Below, piece by piece: positions 58,830 through 64,000 of a stretch of 64,000 bases of DNA. Both the position numbers and the translations under genes were made by a program. Origin of the DNA: Circinella minor (taxonomy: Eukaryota; Mucoromycota; Mucoromycetes; Mucorales; Lichtheimiaceae); contig JAEPRB010000090.1 of the NCBI GenBank assembly GCA_016758965.1, forward strand, positions 1 to 64,000, read 5' to 3'. The notes beneath the pieces are model-generated. The model ran no database searches and was not told where the DNA came from. It saw only the letters and a list, made by a program, of their open reading frames with translations. Numbering within the stretch: the first letter of the stretch is position 1; each line of letters opens with the position of its first letter.

Positions 58830-60150
58830 ATGTCTGTTCCAAAGTTTGATACTCTTGAAATCACAGTTTCCCGAAATGGTGTTTGTGAAATTGCATTCAA
58901 TAGACCTAAAGTGCTGAATGCATTCAATGCAGATGCATATGAGGTAAATTTTAAATCTCGAGATAATATTTATATATGACAAATGGCATAACGAATGTAA
59001 GTTTTTTTTTTCTTTTATAGAATTGGCTTAGTGCTATAAAGTGGGCTAAAACAGCCGACTCAGTAAAAGTAGTTGTATTCACAGGAAGAGGTCGATTTTA
59101 TTCTTCAGGACAAGAATTGGCAAAGCAAGATAAACCCAAAGAGCGCCGTAATTCAGTAAAGTAAGCAATTCATTGATTCATTTTTCTTGTTTTCAATATA
59201 AATTGATCTGTTACTGTTGTGCTAAATTTACGCTTTTTGATCTTGTTTTTTTTTTTGTATGATAAAATTAATCTAGATATCTTGTCGATGAATTAATCAC
59301 ATTCCCTAAACTGTTAATTGCTTCTGTGAATGGTCCTGCTTATGGTATCAGTGTTACAACGTTAGCTCTTTGTGATGTTGTTTATTGTGTTCCTCATGCT
59401 ACTTTCACTACACCTTTTATGAAATTAGGTAGTTTATTATTATCACTCATCATTTACTGTTATTGTTGTACATGGTTACTAACTTTCTATTATCATTTGC
59501 TATTATTTATCGATGCTGATGTTAGGTTTTGCTGCAGAAGGTTGTTCTTCTTATTTATTTCCAAAGATCATGGGTCATTCTCGTGCAAATGAAATGCTGG
59601 TAATTTTTTTTTTTTTTTTTGCTTACAACTACGTTTAGACGAATTATAATGGTGGCGTATAAATAGTAATCTATTTGAGCTATTCACTAAAACTCTATCT
59701 CGTTCACTTTTTTTCGAAAAATAAAATAAAAAAGTTGATGGGCCGGACCTTTTCAGCACAAGAAATGGTTGAAGGAAATATGGTAGCCCGCATATATCCT
59801 GCCGAAGGTTTCCGTGAAACTGTACTTAAACTTGCAGAAGATGCTGCCAAATTTTCAGCTGATGCACTGGCTACTACCAAAAAACTTAGTAGAGATGCCG
59901 AACGTGAAACTTTATTGAATGTGAATAATGCTGAAATGGCCGCGTTGGCTATCCGTACAACTAGCAAGGATTCAATTGAGACTGTTCGTCGATTTGCTGG
60001 TAAGTGAATGTACCCCTAGGTTCTGGGAACTATTTATATTTATGATCTGTACGTATTAACAATAAATTTGCTGGTTTCTATATTATAACAGAGGAAGCTG
60101 AACAAAAGCGACTTGAAAAGCAAAAAGCAAAACAAGAAAGCAAACTTTAA
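58830..60150 (+). CDS. ECI2: Peroxisomal delta3,delta2-enoyl-CoA isomerase (ECI2 type)
   Basis: Exons are 58830-58943, 59021-59160, 59277-59428, 59526-59599, 59735-59999 and 60092-60150, giving 267 residues. Crotonase fold. The CoA-binding and oxyanion-hole segments are GRGRFYSSGQEL and NGPAYGISVTTLALCD. The catalytic glutamate lies in GFAAEGCSSYLFPKIMG, as in ECI2/PECI and yeast Eci1. The isomerase shifts 3-enoyl-CoA double bonds to the 2-trans form so that unsaturated fatty acids can enter beta-oxidation. The protein ends in Ser-Lys-Leu, a perfect PTS1 signal, preceded by a basic helix (KRLEKQKAKQ), so it acts in peroxisomes. It lacks the N-terminal acyl-CoA-binding domain of mammalian ECI2. 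Confidence 0.95.
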
Positions 60151-62890
60151 ATTGTGATTTTATTTTGTAATAACCATTACTATCTAGTTATTAATAATTA
60201 CTTCTTATTTATTACCATGCACTGATATAATTTTGTTTCATAATGACTATGCACTAAGATTGTTTTGGTAGTACGCAACTAATATTATGTTAGTTATTAC
60301 ATATATAATAATATTAATTTTTCAAAAAAAAAATTCTGTTTCTTTTTTCAAAAGAAGTTCGGACCCGACATACATATTGGAGTGGTCTTTCCAATATTAA
60401 ATACGATGATTAAGCTGGGGGGGGGGATCTTTTTACGTGTTTAATAAAAAAAATAATCGCACGGGTTATGATAATATTCAATTATATACGTACAAGAACT
60501 ATTTCTGCAATATAGTGGTAGAGAGAATAATATACAAACTGACCCTGTGAGTGGCTTAATTTTTTTAAGCATATATTTTGAAGGATATTTTTCAATGCCA
60601 ATTTATACCAGTCTTGTGACAAAATGGAATGTTTATCTTTAGGAGTATTGGTATACTATTGGTAAGACTGGTTTTATAAATCTGTGTGTGTTTGAGAACT
60701 ATGATATTTTAATTCATAACCAGAATCGGCTAAATATATATATAAATATGTTAATAATTTGAGAAAAATAGTCATAAATATGTATTAAAAAAAGCGCTTA
60801 CTTGTTGAAATCATTGATTCAATATATATTCTTAATATATAATTACCAAGTATGAACTGGAGACTAATTTGACTGATACTTTTGGATATACATTCATATA
60901 AAGTAAATCAAAGTGTATATTCGTTGTTCAGTTGTAGTTTATAACTTAACTTGATATACTCAAAAAGCCAACCCGGTAGATTCGATACAATCCAGGTAGA
61001 CCCCTCTTCAAGTAGTGGTAAAAAAAGTTTGGATTTAAAATCACGAAAATAATAACTATAAAATTAAAACAGAAAGTTTTGCAGCAATAAAAAATATCAA
61101 AACTTGGAAAACTTTTTGGACGTTTTCTTTTCTTTTACATTGAATATATTTCATAATGTCAAACCATACAAATTATTTGATAAATTTCAACCCCAAAAAA
61201 AAAAAAAAAAAAAAGTATTAAATACAAGGAGGCGCGTTCAAGGGTGTCCGTGCTTTTCTTCGGAGTTGGCTGTGAAACAATTGGTAGCTGAGGAACAAAG
61301 TTACACTTGATCACCATGACAAGAAAGTACTTCTTTACCGTTTTCTTTAAATCACCATCCTCTTCGAGTTTTTATTAAAGCAAGCTTATACTTTACTTAA
61401 AAGTACTATCCCCTGATCGGTATAAACAAGGTCATAACCACGGAAATTCAAATTCTGAAACCGTCACGAAATGCTTATTTATATAAGAGACATGTTTTTT
61501 TTTTATAAAAAGAAAAAGTATTCCTGCTGCTATGGTAACATGCATAAACCTAAATGCGATATTGTCTAATTTTAGATTTTTTTTTCAGGGCAATCGACCA
61601 GACATATCTTTTTCTTATTGAATTACTTTTTGAATTTGATTGTAACTACATCACAACGCCACTTTGTGAAGTCATCGTTTTGCAATGTATATCGCTGAAA
61701 TTTAGTCAATACAAAGAGGCAAGTACTTGTTCTTATTCTTTTTCTATTTTCTATTTATATTTTTACCAGGGACCTCATTGAATTTGCAATCGCAAGTATG
61801 CAAAGAGTAGTAACGATAAATAGAATAAAATAAAAAGATCTGATTGTAAATAGCGGTACTTTTTGAATGTGTGCAACACCCTGGAGACCATTGGTTGCCT
61901 CGACATTCAATATGCAATAGATGCATAAACCATAAATACGTATGTATTAAACTAGGTCACAAATCTTATAACCTGGATAACCTAATATTTTATATTCAAT
62001 GAAACGTTCCACAGATCCCCCACCATTTTATTTTATTTTTTTAACCACTACAACAGGAGCAACAATTTTTTTTTGTTTCTTAAACTGGTACACTATGTGA
62101 AAAAGAACTTTACGTATAGTTATTAACTTCCACTCAATAAAAGACTAACAAGTATCGCGACCACCATTTCAGGATACATACGTACAAAAAAAATGGGCAA
62201 TTTAAACCACTGATACAGTATCTTGTTTCATAAAAATTCAGTTGCTACGTACGCAAAGTAATTTTACTCACTGAGACAAAAAAAAAAGTGTGTGTGAATA
62301 AATATGGGCCATATTCATTATAAAAATCCATATACGATATGAGCTCAATAGTTACTGCTAACATGGAAAGTATTCGCGATTCGTTTTTTAATCTACTGTC
62401 AACAATTTGTATCCTCCGTTTATTAACTACCTTAATCTTAATAGGTTATATGTCGAACACTTTATTCTATGTAATTACTTCTAAATCTCACGCATCTTAT
62501 GAGTATACAGAACTATTATTTCTAGGGTGATCATTATGTTAACGGGGTGTAATAAATTCTTATCAGCAACATCGATTTTCCCGCTTTTGTTACATGTCTT
62601 TTGATGGTCCATGAATAGATAAAGCAAGGTCAGGAGCAATTATATAAAAATAGAATCTCTGGAGTTTATGATACTTTACTCGCTGTTATGTCGATCGAAA
62701 TTAATAAAATAAAAGAGACAGCGATAAGTCAACGAGACCCAAAAGAACAATAATTGAACTGAAGTTTATTATAATAAAATATTATCAATATTTATATTAA
62801 ATTCTAATCAATGGCTGGGTATATCAATATGCGTGTATGACCAATGATAGTCTTCCGATTTGTTAATGACGATGAATAATGACAATAATA
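60151..62890. other. Intergenic, nothing firm
   Basis: About 2.7 kb of AT-rich DNA after the isomerase. It includes a 10-G run (60,417-60,426) and an A run at about 61,197. Open frames at 61104, 61554 and 62339 have no recognisable features. No repeat with clear ends was found. Confidence 0.45.
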
Positions 62891-63591
62891 CACCACGGCT
62901 AAAGTGAGTAATAAAAATGAATGGATTTCCATGGATCTGCATGATCATTAATGCCATGAATCTCTATGAAACGTGTCACTTCATGGAGATTCATAGATCT
63001 ATGCAGAATCATAGATATTTAGTCATATCCATTACCTATTTATATACAGATTCATGCAGATTCGTGGATTTTCAGCACCTAGTTTTCAAATAATATATAT
63101 TTTACTTTATGAACATATACATTATACTGTAGCTATAACATGGTTGAAACCACTTCTATTATATTATGATAGGCACTTTGAATAATAAAATTTTATTTTT
63201 TGTGGGTCATTAACTATATGAGATAATGAGAAAAGTAGTAAAAGAAGTGCGTGGGAATACTACTTCTCGTCAAACGATTATGGTTTCACGAAGTATAAGT
63301 ATGCGATTTCATAGATTATCACTCATATTTACAAAGCATGCATTTTCATTCATAATCATAGATATCTTTTCATAGATATTTGTTCAATTTTATGCAGATT
63401 CATATATCACTCAGAGTCATACATTGTCACTCAGATTCATTAAGTTTTGTAATAGAGATTCATGGATTTATTTCCATGAAAGTGAATGATTGTCTTTTTT
63501 CATGCATATTCATAGAGAAGCATGATATTTCATAACCCATAATTCATATTCATAGAGAATTAAGCAATTCCATGCATTTTTAGCCGTGGTG
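62891..63591. mobile_element. 701-bp TIR element with internal degenerate repeats
   Basis: The left end CACCACGGCTAAA (62891-62903) is exactly mirrored by TTTAGCCGTGGTG (63579-63591). The element is flanked by ATA on both sides, consistent with a 3-bp target duplication. The interior is built of many degenerate copies of motifs such as ATTCATAGA, TTCATGCAGATTC and CATGGAT in both orientations. No coding capacity. A non-autonomous DNA transposon; a 3-bp duplication fits Harbinger or CACTA types. Confidence 0.75.
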
Positions 63592-64000
63592 ATATATGTG
63601 AACATTATATCCTATACGTTTTGCCGTTGATAAAATAATATATCAACGCAGCTGTCAAATAGTATCAATAAAGAAGATGGACTTCTTTAATATTAAGAGT
63701 CATTGAAACACACCGTGAAATACCAAAAGGTCAGTGAAACATATTTGAACTATGCTGTATTTAAATATATAATATTAAATGACTGTTATTATGAAGCCAT
63801 TGTACGTTGGATACAACATTACCCCCACCGGGTTGGAACAACCGTTTGATTAGAGTATATGCAATCACTTGTCTTTAAGGAAAGTATATATCGATAAAAC
63901 TCCAGTTAAAAACCCACGAGTCGATAATTGGGAAAAATAAGTTTTAGAGAAAGATATATTTAAGTGCGTCTGCGTTTATTATTAAGACATGATGATCGAC
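63592..64000. other. Window end, nothing recognised
   Basis: AT-rich DNA running to the window edge with no open frame of note. Whether a gene follows beyond the edge cannot be told. Confidence 0.5.

Noticed and set aside
1..64000. CRISPR arrays, rRNA and bacterial operon structure
   Set aside because: None seen; introns, splice sites and gene families are all eukaryotic.

Overview
The window looks like nuclear DNA of an early-diverging filamentous fungus, most likely Mucoromycota (Mucorales). It is very AT-rich. Its genes are cut by many short GT-AG introns, the proteins carry long Q/N/S/T tracts, the gene set is fungal-type eukaryotic, and transposon debris fills the gaps. The species cannot be told from the sequence alone. 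I built the multi-exon models by hand. In each main model the exon lengths sum to a multiple of three and intron phases match at every junction.

Left part (1-24.6 kb) is gene-poor. It holds a 432-bp foldback repeat lying against a decayed DIRS-like retroelement, a small secreted-protein gene in five exons (4433-5305), the GINS subunit Psf1 (6086-6700, minus), a 2.03-kb TIR element carrying a decayed gene, a 442-bp Mutator-like MITE with a perfect 9-bp target duplication, a pogo-like MITE and several coding relics. Two regulators, an ATF/CREB-type bZIP (minus) and a forkhead factor (plus), are transcribed divergently from one 855-bp spacer at 15.8-19.4 kb.

Middle part (24.6-35.2 kb) is gene-dense. 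It has ribosomal protein S25; the two enzymes of the first molybdenum-cofactor step side by side (moaA-type and moaC-type, both minus, both apparently mitochondrial); a 21-exon, about 1214-residue Slo/BK-family potassium channel; and, convergent with it, a secreted ceruloplasmin-like two-domain multicopper oxidase whose first domain seems to have lost copper ligands.

Right part (35.4-64 kb) starts with a leucine-rich-repeat pseudogene followed by a second copy of the Mutator-like MITE. Then come a secreted GH43 arabinanase, a PINX1/Gno1 G-patch protein, a small membrane protein, a TatD-family hydrolase, an unusually long (about 1242 residues) Nup49/Nup58-type FG nucleoporin in 12 exons, an MCT-type MFS transporter with micro-exons, a UBE2T-like ubiquitin-conjugating enzyme with a roughly 410-residue tail, and a peroxisomal (SKL-ended) enoyl-CoA isomerase. 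The end is transposon-rich, with a 701-bp element bounded by CACCACGGCTAAA repeats.

The genes do not form one pathway. The functional pairs are moaA/moaC (cyclic pyranopterin synthesis) and the divergent bZIP/forkhead pair. I saw no tRNA, rRNA or CRISPR array.
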